Of a stretch of 64,000 bases of DNA, positions 11,236 to 22,135 are shown piece by piece. This stretch comes from Mesostigma viride (taxonomy: Eukaryota; Streptophyta; Mesostigmatophyceae; Mesostigmatales; Mesostigmataceae). Numbering within the stretch: position 1 is the stretch's first letter; every line of letters starts with the position of its first letter. The notes under the pieces were generated by a model that saw only the letters and a program-made list of their open reading frames with translations, was not told where the DNA came from and ran no database searches. The DNA lies in NCBI GenBank assembly GCA_009746045.1, contig RPFO01002048.1, positions 309,001 to 373,000 on the forward strand. Reading direction: 5' to 3'. A program made the translations under genes and the position numbers.

Positions 11236-11885
11236 GTATTAACGCAACATTAATGTATTATGCAACCATGTATAAATAAAAGAAAATTTATGAATATGAT
11301 GGATGACCAATAATCCCTATTACATGGCCTAGCAAACTTGCATCTGCCAACTGTGTCTCTCTGCCTCTTTAATATCAAATGCAAGATAAAATAATGTATA
11401 AATTAGCTTAAACTTACCTGACAATGATTTGCATACAGCTTTCTTTAATGCAGAATCTGGTGCCAAGCAAATGCCGTATCAAAACCATACATGCCCAATC
11501 TAATATGAACCATAATAATCGTGTTGCCCCGACTCGTCTACATCTTGCGAGTAGGGTGGCCTTTTCCGCGGTGGAGCCTGGGCATGTGCCTGGTTGTGGG
11601 GCCGGCCGGACGTGGGCGTTGTAGGCCCACGTCCCTTGCTCATCAAAATGACTATGACCCATGAAATGAGAATCCCTGGCTGCATAACCTCCTCCCTCAT
11701 CACTCATCACAGTGATGTTGCCAGTCTTGCTCCCCGGCGGCCTTGGGGATTTGGGGCCTCGGCTTTGTCTTCCTTGGAGATCTCCTTAGAGGGGGGGCTG
11801 CGGCATAACGGTAAGTGCCGTCATTGTAATGCTGCACGGGCTCAGGGTTCTCAACGTAGGTGGTTTGTTGCAATGTGCCGCGACC

Positions 11886-12503
11886 TCAAGGCTGATGTGT
11901 ATCAGCTGCCGACCCTTCGCCAGGCTGTGGATCGTACATGCCGGCATGGTATACATAAGCATTGGCCGCTTGCCTGCCAGCGGCAGTAGGCTGGGCATGC
12001 ATTCCTTGGTCGTACGGCGCGTACACACCGTGCTCGCCGTACGGTTCCCCCTCCCGATCCAGCTGCCTCGGCCCATCCATTGCGACTGCGCGCGCGCGTG
12101 GCTCTTGTTGACGGTGTGCTGGTTGCAGTCCTGTCACTTGGCCATGGGCCGCGCTGAAGCTTTCGCGTTGCCCCAACGCGGCAGGCGCAGCGGGCCGGCG
12201 AAGCTCCGTGCCAACGCCAGTGCTGGAGCTGGGTGCAGCACTTGCTGGGGTGGATGGCATTCTTCGTTGGTTCTCCAAAGCATTGACCCTCTCGGTCAGG
12301 GCCTTAACCTTGACGTACACGTGCGATTTCTTATTCCCCCGCCCTTCATCACCTACGGGTGTCCCCGCATCAACTGCGCTCTCAGTCTCCTCCCCCGTTG
12401 GCCGTGCTACGCCCGTTCCATCGTCATGCTCCGCACACAACGGTCTGAAAGTGCCAAAAAACAGCCTTATAACTCCTGTACGATGCAAATATTGTCGAAA
12501 CAT
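11886..12503 (-). CDS. unrecognised Ala/Gly/Pro-rich ORF in the 7.4 kb TIR element
   Basis: 206 codons without a stop on the - strand. The N-terminus is basic, a short heptad-like stretch (VKVKALTERVNALENQ, residues about 84-99) could form a coiled coil, and the rest is low-complexity (Pro, Ala, Gln, His). An acidic or GC-rich ORF of this size is easily spurious, but the reading frame has a plausible coding composition and sits inside a transposon of autonomous size. I do not recognise a family. It could be an exon of an element-encoded accessory protein. Confidence 0.3.
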   Translation of the reverse strand: MFRQYLHRTGVIRLFFGTFRPLCAEHDDGTGVARPTGEETESAVDAGTPVGDEGRGNKKSHVYVKVKALTERVNALENQRRMPSTPASAAPSSSTGVGTELRRPAAPAALGQRESFSAAHGQVTGLQPAHRQQEPRARAVAMDGPRQLDREGEPYGEHGVYAPYDQGMHAQPTAAGRQAANAYVYHAGMYDPQPGEGSAADTHQP

Positions 12504-12729
12504 GCTAGATCTTGGTAGGTAGCATGTTCAGGACACCAGTAGAAGGATTGCAACTTTCCGGACTTACCGGACCTCAGCTGACCTATTTTTGGCATTTCTA
12601 TTTTTAGCAGTTTTCCAGATTTTAATATAAACAAATACATTCTAATATGCAAATAAAGAGTTCTTGACCTGGCTGTTTGCAAGTAAGTTGATACTCATGA
12701 CTAATGACTGTACACAAGATCTGATGGTC

Positions 12730-13260
12730 ATCCAACCGCATTTGGTAACAAAATGCCACCAAATGCTAGCAAAAATGTGCGTTTTTTGTATTTTTCATCA
12801 CATTTCATTGCAGTTTCCATACAAGCTGTGCTCGGTTGAGGCTGGAAACTTGTAGGCATCTTAAACATCATTATTCTAGACATCCCACAAAAATTCAGGT
12901 CCATCATAGGGTATTTGATGTCAGTTTGCTCACAAATGTTACCAAAAATGCACGTTTTTCGTATTTTTCATCACATTCCATGGCAGTTTCCATACAAGAT
13001 GTGCTCAGTTCAGGCTGGAAACTTGCATGCATCTTTGCCATCATTATTTTAGACATTCCACAAAAATTCAGAACCATCAGAGGGTATTTGATGTCAGTTT
13101 GCTCACAAATGTTACCAAAAATGCACGTTTTTCGTATTTTTCATCACATTTCAGTGCAGTTTCCGTACAAGATGTGCTCTGTTGAGGCTGGAAACTTGCA
13201 TGCATCTTAGCCATCATGATTTTAGACATTCCACAAAAATTCAGGCCGATCATGTTCTAT
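12730..13260. repeat. three-copy tandem repeat, about 174-bp unit
   Basis: The phrase AAAAATGCACGTTTTTCGTA (or a close variant) recurs at about 12770, 12945 and 13117. Each is followed by CATCACATTNCA and GTTTCC(A/G)TACAAG. Copies differ at several percent of positions. No gene is seen here. Confidence 0.85.
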
Positions 13261-13670
13261 TTGGTAGAGCTATCAATGCCATACCTGCCAGTTTCCATTA
13301 CAAATTCTTACCCATGGATGCGAAACTGCCAGTGTGGAATATCAAGGAGACAATCTGGTCAACTCAAATAAGATGACTCACTAAAACATGGAAACCATTC
13401 ACGAGTGATGTAAGACAACCCGTCCAGGAGACATACATAAAAGTTCATTGATATAGACACAGCTGACAATATGCACATGTGGCCATGTGGATGCTCACGC
13501 AATTTCTATTATAGGGAGGAGCTTGCTGAACATAATATTGGCAGCTGTCGCATGCATGGCTAGAAAGGTCATTTTACACGTGCACCCACAGCATGCCAAG
13601 TAATGTAGTTGCAAATTACTCAACACGCGGCATGGCGCTGATGCGTTTGCGCGCCCTCATCTCGGTATCG

Positions 13671-13848
13671 CTAGCTAGGAGGTAGTGGCACCTCCCTGCA
13701 CAATCTCTGCCTGACCTTGTCAGCCTTCATGCACTGTGTCAACATGGACACCCCCACACCCTTGCCCTTGGCATCACAGCCAAGCTTTCGACGGTGGTTG
13801 GTGAAGCTCTTGGTGTCCTCCTTGCGCATGTGGTGCATGTGCAAGTTA
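13671..13848 (-). other. possible coding tail next to the microsatellite, unassigned
   Basis: A stop-free stretch of about 58 codons ends RLCREVPLPPS-stop. It has unbiased amino-acid use (LHMHHMRKEDTKSF ... GVSMLTQCMKADKVRQRL), unlike the repeat-encoded residues upstream. It may be a last exon of a gene inside the TIR element. Only the composition supports this. Confidence 0.25.
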
Positions 13849-13849
13849 C

Positions 13850-14009
13850 TAAGTGAGTGAGTGAGTGAGTGAGTGAGTGAGTGAGTGAGTGAGTGAGTGA
13901 GTGAGTGAGTGAGTGAGTGAGTGAGTGAGTGAGTGAGTGAGTGAGTGAGTGAGTGAGTGAGTGAGTGAGTGAGTGAGTGAGTGCGTGCGTGCGTGCGTGC
14001 GTGCGTGAG

Positions 14010-14065
<56 letters not shown>

Positions 14066-15272
14066 TGGTGGGTGGTGGGTGGTGGGTGGGTGGGTGGGTG
14101 GGTGGGTGGGTGGGTGGGTGGGTGGGTGGGTGGGTGGGTGGGTGGGTGGGTGGGTGGGTGGGTGGGTGGGTGGGTGGGTGGGTGGGTGGGTGGGTGGGTG
14201 GGTGGGTGGGTGGGTGGGTGGGTGGGTGGGTGGGTGGGTGGGTGGGTGGGTGGGTGGGTGGGTGGGTGGGTGGGTGGGTGGGTGGGTGGGTGGGTGGGTG
14301 GGTGGGTGGGTGGGTGGGTGGGTGGGTGGGTGGGTGGGTGGGTGGGTGGGTGGGTGGGTGGGTGGGTGGGTGGGTGGGTGGGTGGGGGTGGGTGGGTGGG
14401 TGGGTGGGTGGGTGTGGGTGGGTGGGTGGGTGGGTGGGTGGGTGGGTGGGTGGTGGGTGGGTGGGTGGGTGGGTGGGTGGGTGGTTGGGTGGGGGGTGGG
14501 TGGGTGGGTGGGTGGGTGGGTGGGTGGGTGGGTGGGTGGGTGGGTGGGTGGGTGGGTGGGTGGGTGGGTGGGTGGGTGGGTGGGTGGGTGGGTGGGTGGG
14601 TGGGTGGGTGGGTGGGTGGGTGGGTGAGGGAGTGAGTCCACGAGTGAGTGAGTCCACGAGTGAGTTCACGAGGGAGGAAGGGAGGGAGGGAGGGAGGGAG
14701 GGAGGAGGGAGGGAGGGAGGGAGGGAGGGAGGAGGAGGGAGGGAGGGAGGAGGGAGGGAGGGAGGGAGGAGGGAGGGAGGGAGGGAGGGAGGGAGGGAGG
14801 GAGGAGGGAGGGAGGGAGGGAGGGAGGGAGGGAGGGAGGGAGGGAGGGAGGAGGGAGGGAGGGAGGGAGGGAGGGAGGGAGGAGGGAGGGAGGGAGGGAG
14901 GGAGGGAGGGAGGAGGGAGGGAGGAGGGAGGGAGGGAGGGAGGGAGGGAGGGAAGAAGGGGAGGAGGGAGGGAGGGAGGGAGGGAGGGAGGGAGGGAGGG
15001 AGGGAGGGAGGGAGGGAGGAGGGAGGGAGGGAGGGAGGGAGGGAGGGAGGGAGGGAGGGAGGGAGGGAGGGAGGGAGGGAGGAGGGAGGGAGGAGGGAGG
15101 GAGGGAGGGAGGGAGGGAGGAGGAGGGAGGAGGGAGGGAGGGAGGGAGGGAGGGAGGGAGGGAGGGAGGGAGGGAGGGAGGAGGGAGGGAGGGAGGGAGG
15201 GAGGGAGGGAGGGAGGGAGGGAGGGAGGGAGGGAGGGAGGGAGGGAGGGAGGGAGGGAGGGAGGAAGGGAGT
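13850..15272 (+). repeat. 1.4 kb compound tetranucleotide microsatellite (GTGA, GTGC, GGGT, GGGA)
   Basis: Four tetranucleotide blocks run together without gaps: (GTGA)n 13850-13983, (GTGC)n 13984-14066, (GGGT)n 14067-14625 with a few one-base slips, and (GGGA)n with GGA interruptions 14690-15265. All Gs are on the + strand, and each block differs from the next by one base of the unit. Long open frames through it (HPPT or LPPS repeats) are artefacts of the repeat. Confidence 0.97.
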
Positions 15273-16226
15273 GGATCGGTCACTCACAGCAGTTTATTCC
15301 CACCCCAGCAGGGCCCCTCCCTCACATCCGGCTGCAAAATCTGCTTGATGTCGCTTCTCTCTAGAATAAGCCGCACAGCCCTGATGCGAGCAAACGGCTC
15401 GCCATCATACTGTCGCTCACTGATGCTTTATACGCGCTTTCCGTAAGATGAAAACATGACGGAAAAGAGAGACTCGGGGAAAGGGGATACGGTGAAATAC
15501 TTGTCTGCTACCGGCCGGGGTTTCAACAGCGAAGAAATTCGCACCTGAATGTGCACATACCACTCCGTCACGTCGACAACGGTCTTGCATCGCAATCGTT
15601 TCACAGACGCGGCAGCAAAAATTGCTGGCGGCATTGACATGCTCGCCGCAGTTAACGAACGTGCGGAGGTCCGTTTTAGCCCCTGACGCCACGGCGTCTT
15701 TGATGCCAAGAACGCCTGCAAAAGACACGATATCGGGCACAAAAGCACTTAAAAACGGATTACGGGTCTGCGACGCCTGGCCCAGCCTAGAAATTGGATT
15801 AAAAATCGCGCCAGCTCGGTTAAAGCAAACTGAGCCGGTAATGAAAAAAGTGCTTCGGTCAAGGCCTTAAAAACTAAAAACTGCGTCGGTTAGTGTCAAA
15901 AACCAGATGTTAGGGCGACTTTCATCGGGAAAATTTTTTGCTGCAGGTAGGTGGGGTCGAGAGAAAATCGGCGACAAAACAGGCACCCACCTGTGAATGA
16001 CGCCAAAATGGAAGGACTCCGCAGAATTTGTGGCGAAAAAAAATAACGGCAAGTAATATATGACCCTAGGAGCATACACTAAAATTTCCAGCCTCGATAC
16101 TGCCTTTTTATTCGCTAGCCATTCTTAGCTATCCTGACCAGAATGGCCGATGAATGGTTGATAATTTCCTCGGGGATTGAAAGGAAATACCTGCTGCACA
16201 CCTTGTGACATCGGTTGTGACACCCA

Positions 16227-16510
16227 TGTCTCAACATGTTTGTAGTTGGTTTGTAGTTGGTGTCTCGGTGTCTCAGAAACTCGTGGTCCGCATTGAGTGG
16301 GTGTCACGGTGTCACGACATCTGATTGGCCCGGTTCAGATTCGCCCCAAATTAAAAAAAAAAAAAACGAATTAAAAAAAAATTAAAAAAAAAACGAATCT
16401 GAACCGGGCCAATCAGATGTCGTGACACCGTGACACCCACTCAATGCGGACCACGAGTTTCTGAGACACCGAGACACCAACTACAAACCAACTACAAACA
16501 TGTTGAGACA
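16227..16510. repeat. perfect 117-bp inverted repeat with A-rich spacer
   Basis: Arms 16227-16343 and 16394-16510 are exact reverse complements. The 50-base spacer is almost only A with two GAATT-like breaks. Each arm contains the same GTGTCAC/GTGACACC octamers that form the subterminal arrays of the host element. It could be a fold-back MITE or a palindromic duplication within the 7.4 kb transposon. Confidence 0.92.
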
Positions 16511-16752
16511 CCGTGACACCGTGCGCTTTCACCCCGAATTCACGAGAGCGGCAGCGATGGTGATCGCTGCCAAATGAGGTAACATGGGCTAAACAACTCG
16601 GGCAGACCGGGCTGGCGTGACATCCCGGTCTGCCATGTTTTATTCCCCCCCCACATGGCGTGGGGATCTACGTTTGCCATCTGCCAACGTAGAAATAGAT
16701 GGGGAGGGGGGGGGACAAATGATGTTTGCAACATTGCCCAGTTGACATAGCC

Positions 16753-17130
16753 ATGGCGAGACCCGGCGTTTTCATGGAGCCCAGTGCGGGGGCGCTGGGT
16801 TGGCAGGTTTTGGGAATGTTCTTCTTGCTATTACTCCTGGGCGTCGTCGTGTTCAATATGATGGCGAGGCGCGGGGTCCGGTTATCTGCAGCCGCCGTGT
16901 TGGCGAAATGCACCCAGGATTCGTCCTTGGCTGCGGCACTTTGCAGGGACTGGGACTGTGGTTGTGGCCGCCATTGTTTGAGAAGCGTGCATTTCGAGGA
17001 GCTCAGGACGATGAGGACCGACATGTGGTCTAAGAAGCCTGCGGATCGGAAAGAGTTTATAAAGAACCAGCTTTTTCAGGCCGGCCAGGGAGAAACTGAA
17101 ATCCCGGCAAGTGATTTCATGACAAAGTGA
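16753..17130 (+). CDS. small Cys-containing ORF, possible transposase N-terminal exon
   Basis: 126 codons from the ATG at 16753. Residues about 18-38 form a single hydrophobic helix (VLGMFFLLLLLGVVVFNMM). A Cys cluster, CRDWDCGCGRHCL, at about 65-77 is followed by a charged helix (ELRTMRTDMWSKKPADRKEFI). A C-x-C-x3-C cluster followed by a Leu/Arg-rich helix is common at the N-terminus of several uncharacterised TE proteins, so this may be the first exon of an element-encoded protein. I cannot name the family. The element ends only 600 bases downstream, so the gene is partial at best. Confidence 0.3.
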   Translation: MARPGVFMEPSAGALGWQVLGMFFLLLLLGVVVFNMMARRGVRLSAAAVLAKCTQDSSLAAALCRDWDCGCGRHCLRSVHFEELRTMRTDMWSKKPADRKEFIKNQLFQAGQGETEIPASDFMTK

Positions 17131-17412
17131 TTTTGATGGTTGCTTGCATGCATATTAAGTGAGACAGCTATTCCTGGACGCATGGCGTGCCAACATATAT
17201 AAGTTGTTACCAGATATTAATCACATGCCCTATTGAAGCGACGTTGGACCGCATAAACGAGGAATGGCTGAACTTGTCATGACCCGGCAAGGTACCTACA
17301 CGCACAACAAGAATACATCAACATGAGACGATATATGGTGAGATGACCGAGATGTATGGAGAAATGAATGTCTCTACTAGGATTATTATGAAGGTGTATA
17401 CGTGGTATTTGC

Positions 17413-17612
17413 GGTGTCACGGTGTCACGGTGTCACGGTGTCACGGTGTCACGGTGTCACGGTGTCACGGTGTCAGAAGCATAGGTAAAACTTGCAATGA
17501 CCCATTGAATACATCATCCCCATTAATAATCACTGCATACCTGCAAAGATGTGTGTTTATATGCATTTTGAGGTGTCACGGTGTCACGGTGTCACGATGT
17601 CACGGTGTCACG
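17413..17612. repeat. right subterminal (GGTGTCAC)n arrays
   Basis: Eight octamers at 17413-17476 and five at 17573-17612 are the reverse complement of the TGACACCG unit of the left subterminal region. Inverted subterminal arrays often serve as transposase binding sites in TIR elements (family knowledge; the role here is inferred). Confidence 0.9.
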
Positions 17613-17735
17613 GGTCCTATGAACTTCCCCTTCCTCAGAGACTTAAGTGGAAACTTTAAATTCAATAAAATACAACTTTTCAAAATGAACTACAAATTGC
17701 GTGTTCTAGTACAAATCCAGACGAGCTTAGGGAAT

Positions 17736-17905
17736 GGCATGCGAACCCACTCGTACAGACGGGTCCCACCCCAAAAGGCCAGCTTGCGCTGATCTGCCTC
17801 TACGACCTTGATCTGATGGAAGCCGCTACGCAAATCTAGCGACGACACATACTTGACCTGGGGAGATATTTTATCCAAAACATCATCGACCCGAGGCATG
17901 GGGTA
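17736..17905 (-). CDS. gypsy-1 reverse transcriptase, fingers region
   Basis: Reads YPMPRVDDVLDKI, SSLDLRSGFHQI and LAFWGGTRLYEWVRMPF, the conserved RT blocks upstream of the YIDD motif. They align one-to-one with gypsy-2 (its residues 560-617). The frame is separated from the methyltransferase frame by one extra base near 17905 (AHT then a stop) and is broken at MPF by the 7.4 kb transposon. Confidence 0.9.
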
Positions 17906-19734
17906 CCTATCAACAGGCGGTGTGCGCGTTCAGCTGACGCAGGTCAGTGGCCATGCGCATACCTGTCCACTCGCCTGTGATGGTATCCTTCTTGGGTGCG
18001 ACCACCGTGGCAGCTGCATAACTGGAGGATGAAGCGCGGATGATCCCAGCTGCCTCTAGCTCTCGACAGTTAGCATCTACGAATTCCAGCTCAGCCAAGC
18101 TCAGCCTATGCTGCCGCCTGAATAAGGGCTGATCCGTATCTAGTGGGACCCCCATGCAGCCCCCGTTGTAGCACCCTAGTTCTTCACTGCTGAAAGCGAA
18201 TACTGAGCGTGCAGAATGCAACCAGTGCTCCATAGCCTTGCGTTGCGTGGCGGTGAGGTGCTCACCTATGGCCCATATGTGAGAGGCAGCAGGATCTGCG
18301 ACTGCGGCACTCCTACTGTCGAGACAAGGCCCCCGGACAGCGGCATCGTGGAAAAGGGAAAATGCGGCTACACCGGGTGTGACGCTCACCTGCTGAATGG
18401 CACGGACTGCGCGACCGACCGATTGCTGCAGGGTGGGCGCTCCAGCGAACACCGTGCTGGACAACAAGGACGTCATGAGGATAACGCTCCATAGTTGAAG
18501 CAGCCGCGATCTCCATGGCGACCCAGTGCCGCCGGACGCTGTTGGCCGGACACCAGCCGCGTGGGCACTGACAGGCGGTGGCGGTGTGGGGATATCTCCC
18601 CCACCCTGGCGCACTTGCATTGCGGCCCGCAGAACATACCCAACCTGGAAGGCTGACATGGCTTGCCCAACGAGAGACCACCTAGTGGCCTCTAAAACCC
18701 CCTCAGCGGCGGACGCCCCCACATGGAACCTCATGCTCACCTCCCGAAACTCAGCGGGCGGCTGCACCAACAAACCCGTACCGGTGTCCCATACCAAACC
18801 CTTGCCCCGGTCCCTGTAGGCCGATGACCCCTGGTAACTAACCAAGGTGGGAAGAGCGCACATAGGCTTACCTACGTGATTGACGGGCGCGTAAGGGTGC
18901 CGATCGGCGACGTCTACCCGCTGCGTGACCAAATGTGGTGGCAGCGCCACCTCCGCGGGCATGCCGTCGTGCTGTCGTGTGATCGCATCTACCACTGCCT
19001 GGATGATGGTGGTGAGTGCAAGGTTGGTCCAGAATGCGCGGTACCTGTGGGTGAGCCCGCCCAATCCTGCATTGTCGCACGTGACTGGTGCCCCTAAGAT
19101 GTCCACGATCTGGGCCCAGTCCTTCCTCACTACCTCGTGAGGGCTGTCGTCGGCCACCACGTTCTCAAAAAGATACGCTAGTGGCTGGTCCTGCAGCTGC
19201 TGCAAGAGTCCAACGACTCGAAGCAGATCCCAAAACAACCCGCTCCTAGGATCCGCAAGCCCGCGTCCTACGCCGGCCTGACTCAACCCTTGACATTCCC
19301 AGCCCGCGAGGACGAGGTCTATCCTCTTGTGCCGCCTCAAAAGGCCTCGCACATGAACCTCCCCAATAGCACGGATATCCTGAGGGCACTCCCCAAACGG
19401 ATCTGTCCACGCAGACGGAGGGAACTGAGAAGGATACAGGGCAGACAGCTGGGCACAGTGATGCCTATACACTGCCCGAGCGGTAGGAGACGGCTCTACG
19501 GCGATCAACGTGTGGCACGTACCGCCTGCAACGAGAAAGCCAGCCAGCCCCCCTCCCATCCCAGCAAACAATTCTAGCAATACAACCCCTTCGGACAAGA
19601 CCCGCGACTCTGCCACAACATCGGCACAGAAGTTACCTTCGGTTGTCGCGACAGCCACTTGGAACTGCGATTGCCGCGGGAGATGAGAGAGTTGTTGCTG
19701 CCGCACCGCGTTGGTGACGTGCTGACGCAAAAGG
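17906..19734 (-). CDS. gypsy-1 DNA (cytosine-5) methyltransferase and RT N-terminus
   Basis: One frame encodes a full C5-methyltransferase fold followed by the RT N-terminal region. Numbering from the apparent Met at 19757, motif I is LLELFAGMGGG (60-70, SAM binding) and motif IV is AGWECQGLSQAG (151-162, nucleophile Cys155). Motif VI is FENV (197-200), motif VIII is HRYRAFWTN (237-245), and motif X is WSLVGQAMSAFQVGYVL (360-376). The space between VIII and IX (about 246-300) would be the target-recognition region. A hydrophobic segment (LLQLWSVILMTSLLSSTVFAG, about 419-439) separates the enzyme from the RT part. The apparent Met and first five codons belong to inserted element B. Before that insertion the frame ran on from the protease (QARQALLRQHV), so the enzyme was part of a protease-methyltransferase-RT polyprotein. 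No inactivating change is seen in the motifs. Confidence 0.9.
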
Positions 19735-19738
19735 GCCT

Positions 19739-19930
19739 TGTCGCGTTTGCGTGCCATATCATCCTGGACTGGTCATTACCGCTACTTGGAATGCATCCAC
19801 TATCAGCAGTAATCATGTGTGAGATATGCCACCCAGGTGGCATATCTCACACATGATTACTGCTGATAGTGGATGCATTCCAAGTAGCGGTAATGACCAG
19901 TCCAGGATGATATGGCACGCAAACGCGACA
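19739..19930. repeat. 95-bp perfect palindromic arms (element B terminus)
   Basis: Arms 19739-19833 and 19836-19930 are perfect reverse complements around a 2-base centre (CA). A third copy of the same 95 bases lies at 20916-21010. The outermost eight bases are TGTCGCGT / ACGCGACA. Confidence 0.95.
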
Positions 19931-19931
19931 G

Positions 19932-20913
19932 AAAATGAGAATGAAAGGTGCGGTCCTTTATGGCACCGCCACCTTCATGACAGGCAATCCGGCCCAACCA
20001 GCCGATTCTTGAGACCATGCTTTATCATTAAAGCAACCAAAAGACATTTCAATTCCAATGAGATACATCACGAATTACAAAGAGTGTCGAGTTGTAATGT
20101 TGTAGTTATAAGAGCAGCTGTGAGGCCCCTTGGGTGACGCCACTGCAGGCCCCTTGTGGCGGCAGTGCGTGTGTTCCCGACCTAGTTCCTACTGGCATTC
20201 TTGCCAACGACGACCAGGGTGCCCGAAGGCCCTGTCCCTTGTCTCGTTCTCAGTCTTACACACATTCTTAACAAAACCAATACATTGTCATATCCGTCAG
20301 TCCATCCTCATGGCAACTGACTGCATGCAACCACTCACGGGGGCTGCTCCGGGCTGCTCGAACTATTTCACCCCATGAAGACAACAAACCAGTTGTGAGG
20401 GAGAGAAACGGACGAACAACGACCACCATGGTTCGTTGCTCATCCTTCTATACTGCTCAAAGCTCAAGCCTGGCGGCTGGCGCCACTAGCGCCACTTTAG
20501 ACATCAGCCAATCATAACATTGTCTAATTTCCGACAAGCTAAACTTCAAGCTTTATCTGTCAAGCGAACACAAATATACAAGGGCAAATCTATCGGCTAT
20601 GCCAGGCACCGCCTGGGGCTTCCTTGCATTTGTGTCTGGTGTCCCACGTTGAAATCCTGAAATTGCACATCTGCTCAGTGCCTCGCCGGCTTGCTGCGTA
20701 CCAGCATTCGGCAAACTGCCCTTGTGACGAATGTCAGTGAAATTCAGGTCCGCCCAAAAGTTCCGTCAGCAAATTCAGCGGACTTGGCGCGTGAGTACAA
20801 TTGAGATCCGCGGCGTCAGTACCGGGCCGCGGTATAGCAACCCGCACAAGGCTGCGGACGTCAGAATTACGCTAAAATCTGAATTGCGGACGTGATAGAT
20901 CACGGACGCGACA
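19932..20913 (-). repeat. element B long repeat A2
   Basis: A 982-bp direct repeat of 21360-23623 once the hAT-like insert (22136-23409) is removed from the latter. The two copies look essentially identical, so the element is young. On the element strand it starts TGTCGCGTCCGTGATC and ends CATTCTCATTTT. A short A-rich tract at 21120-21132 lies in the internal region between the repeats. Confidence 0.9.
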
Positions 20914-22135
20914 GCTGTCGCGTTTGCGTGCCATATCATCCTGGACTGGTCATTACCGCTACTTGGAATGCATCCACTATCAGCAGTAATCATGTGTGAG
21001 ATATGCCACCTCCCCCCCCACTATTTAGCTCACAACAACGTGAGAGCAAAAAGTGAAAGAAAGGCATCTCACACTAAAGAAGGAAGCCCAAAGAGGGCGT
21101 CATTCCAGGCAGCAGCAAAAAGAAAAAAAAAAAATCCAGCTGCTCCAAGATGCTTTTCCAGGATCAGCAACAACCTTAACATGCATGCTTTTAAAGGCTT
21201 AGCAATAACCCCTTCGATGGCTTTTTACCGGGAAAAGCCTAACCTCTTCAGATGCTTTTGAAGGCTAAGCAATAACCTTTTCCTTGTGCTTCCCTGGGTG
21301 AAGCAGGAGGAACATCCAGGCTGGCCGGACTGAACCCATCATGGGTTGTTCGTCCGTTTAAAATGAGAATGAAAGGTGCGGTCCTTTATGGCACCGCCAC
21401 CTTCATGACAGGCAATCCGGCCCAACCAGCCGATTCTTGAGACCATGCTTTATCATTAAAGCAACCAAAAGACATTTCAATTCCAATGAGATACATCACG
21501 AATTACAAAGAGTGTCGAGTTGTAATGTTGTAGTTATAAGAGCAGCTGTGAGGCCCCTTGGGTGACGCCACTGCAGGCCCCTTGTGGCGGCAGTGCGTGT
21601 GTTCCCGACCTAGTTCCTACTGGCATTCTTGCCAACGACGACCAGGGTGCCCGAAGGCCCTGTCCCTTGTCTCGTTCTCAGTCTTACACACATTCTTAAC
21701 AAAACCAATACATTGTCATATCCGTCAGTCCATCCTCATGGCAACTGACTGCATGCAACCACTCACGGGGGCTGCTCCGGGCTGCTCGAACTATTTCACC
21801 CCATGAAGACAACAAACCAGTTGTGAGGGAGAGAAACGGACGAACAACGACCACCATGGTTCGTTGCTCATCCTTCTATACTGCTCAAAGCTCAAGCCTG
21901 GCGGCTGGCGCCACTAGCGCCACTTTAGACATCAGCCAATCATAACATTGTCTAATTTCCGACAAGCTAAACTTCAAGCTTTATCTGTCAAGCGAACACA
22001 AATATACAAGGGCAAATCTATCGGCTATGCCAGGCACCGCCTGGGGCTTCCTTGCATTTGTGTCTGGTGTCCCACGTTGAAATCCTGAAATTGCACATCT
22101 GCTCAGTGCCTCGCCGGCTTGCTGCGTACCAGCAT

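Larger units (their letters stand above)
10317..17732. mobile_element. 7.4 kb TIR DNA transposon with subterminal minisatellites, inserted in gypsy-1 RT
   Basis: A 32-bp perfect terminal inverted repeat begins CCCTAAGCTCGTCTGGATTT at 10317 and at the complement of 17732. A 3-bp duplication, AAT, flanks it (10314-10316 and 17733-17735). Removing the element with one AAT restores the RT codons for MPFGHRNA. A 3-bp duplication fits PIF/Harbinger- or CACTA-type elements, but the TIR sequence is not one I recognise. Arrays of an 8-base unit (TGACACCG) lie near both ends in opposite orientation. Two partial frames (11886-12503 and 16753-17130) might be remnants of transposase genes. Most of the rest is satellite and microsatellite DNA. 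Confidence 0.8.

Noticed and set aside
13671-15348. Very long open frames (up to 538 codons) of HPPT, LPPS, GGWV or GREG repeats on both strands
   Set aside because: They are translations of tetranucleotide microsatellites, open in several frames at once. Only the ~58 non-repetitive codons at 13671-13848 might be real coding sequence.
17906-19734. Bacterial restriction-modification methyltransferase acquired by the host genome
   Set aside because: It is in frame with gypsy protease and RT in two independent copies, so it is an element gene. Its ultimate origin is open.
19740-19757. ATG at 19757 as the start of the methyltransferase protein (MARKRDKALL)
   Set aside because: The first five codons belong to the inserted element B. 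With B removed, the frame is continuous with the protease (QARQALLRQHV).
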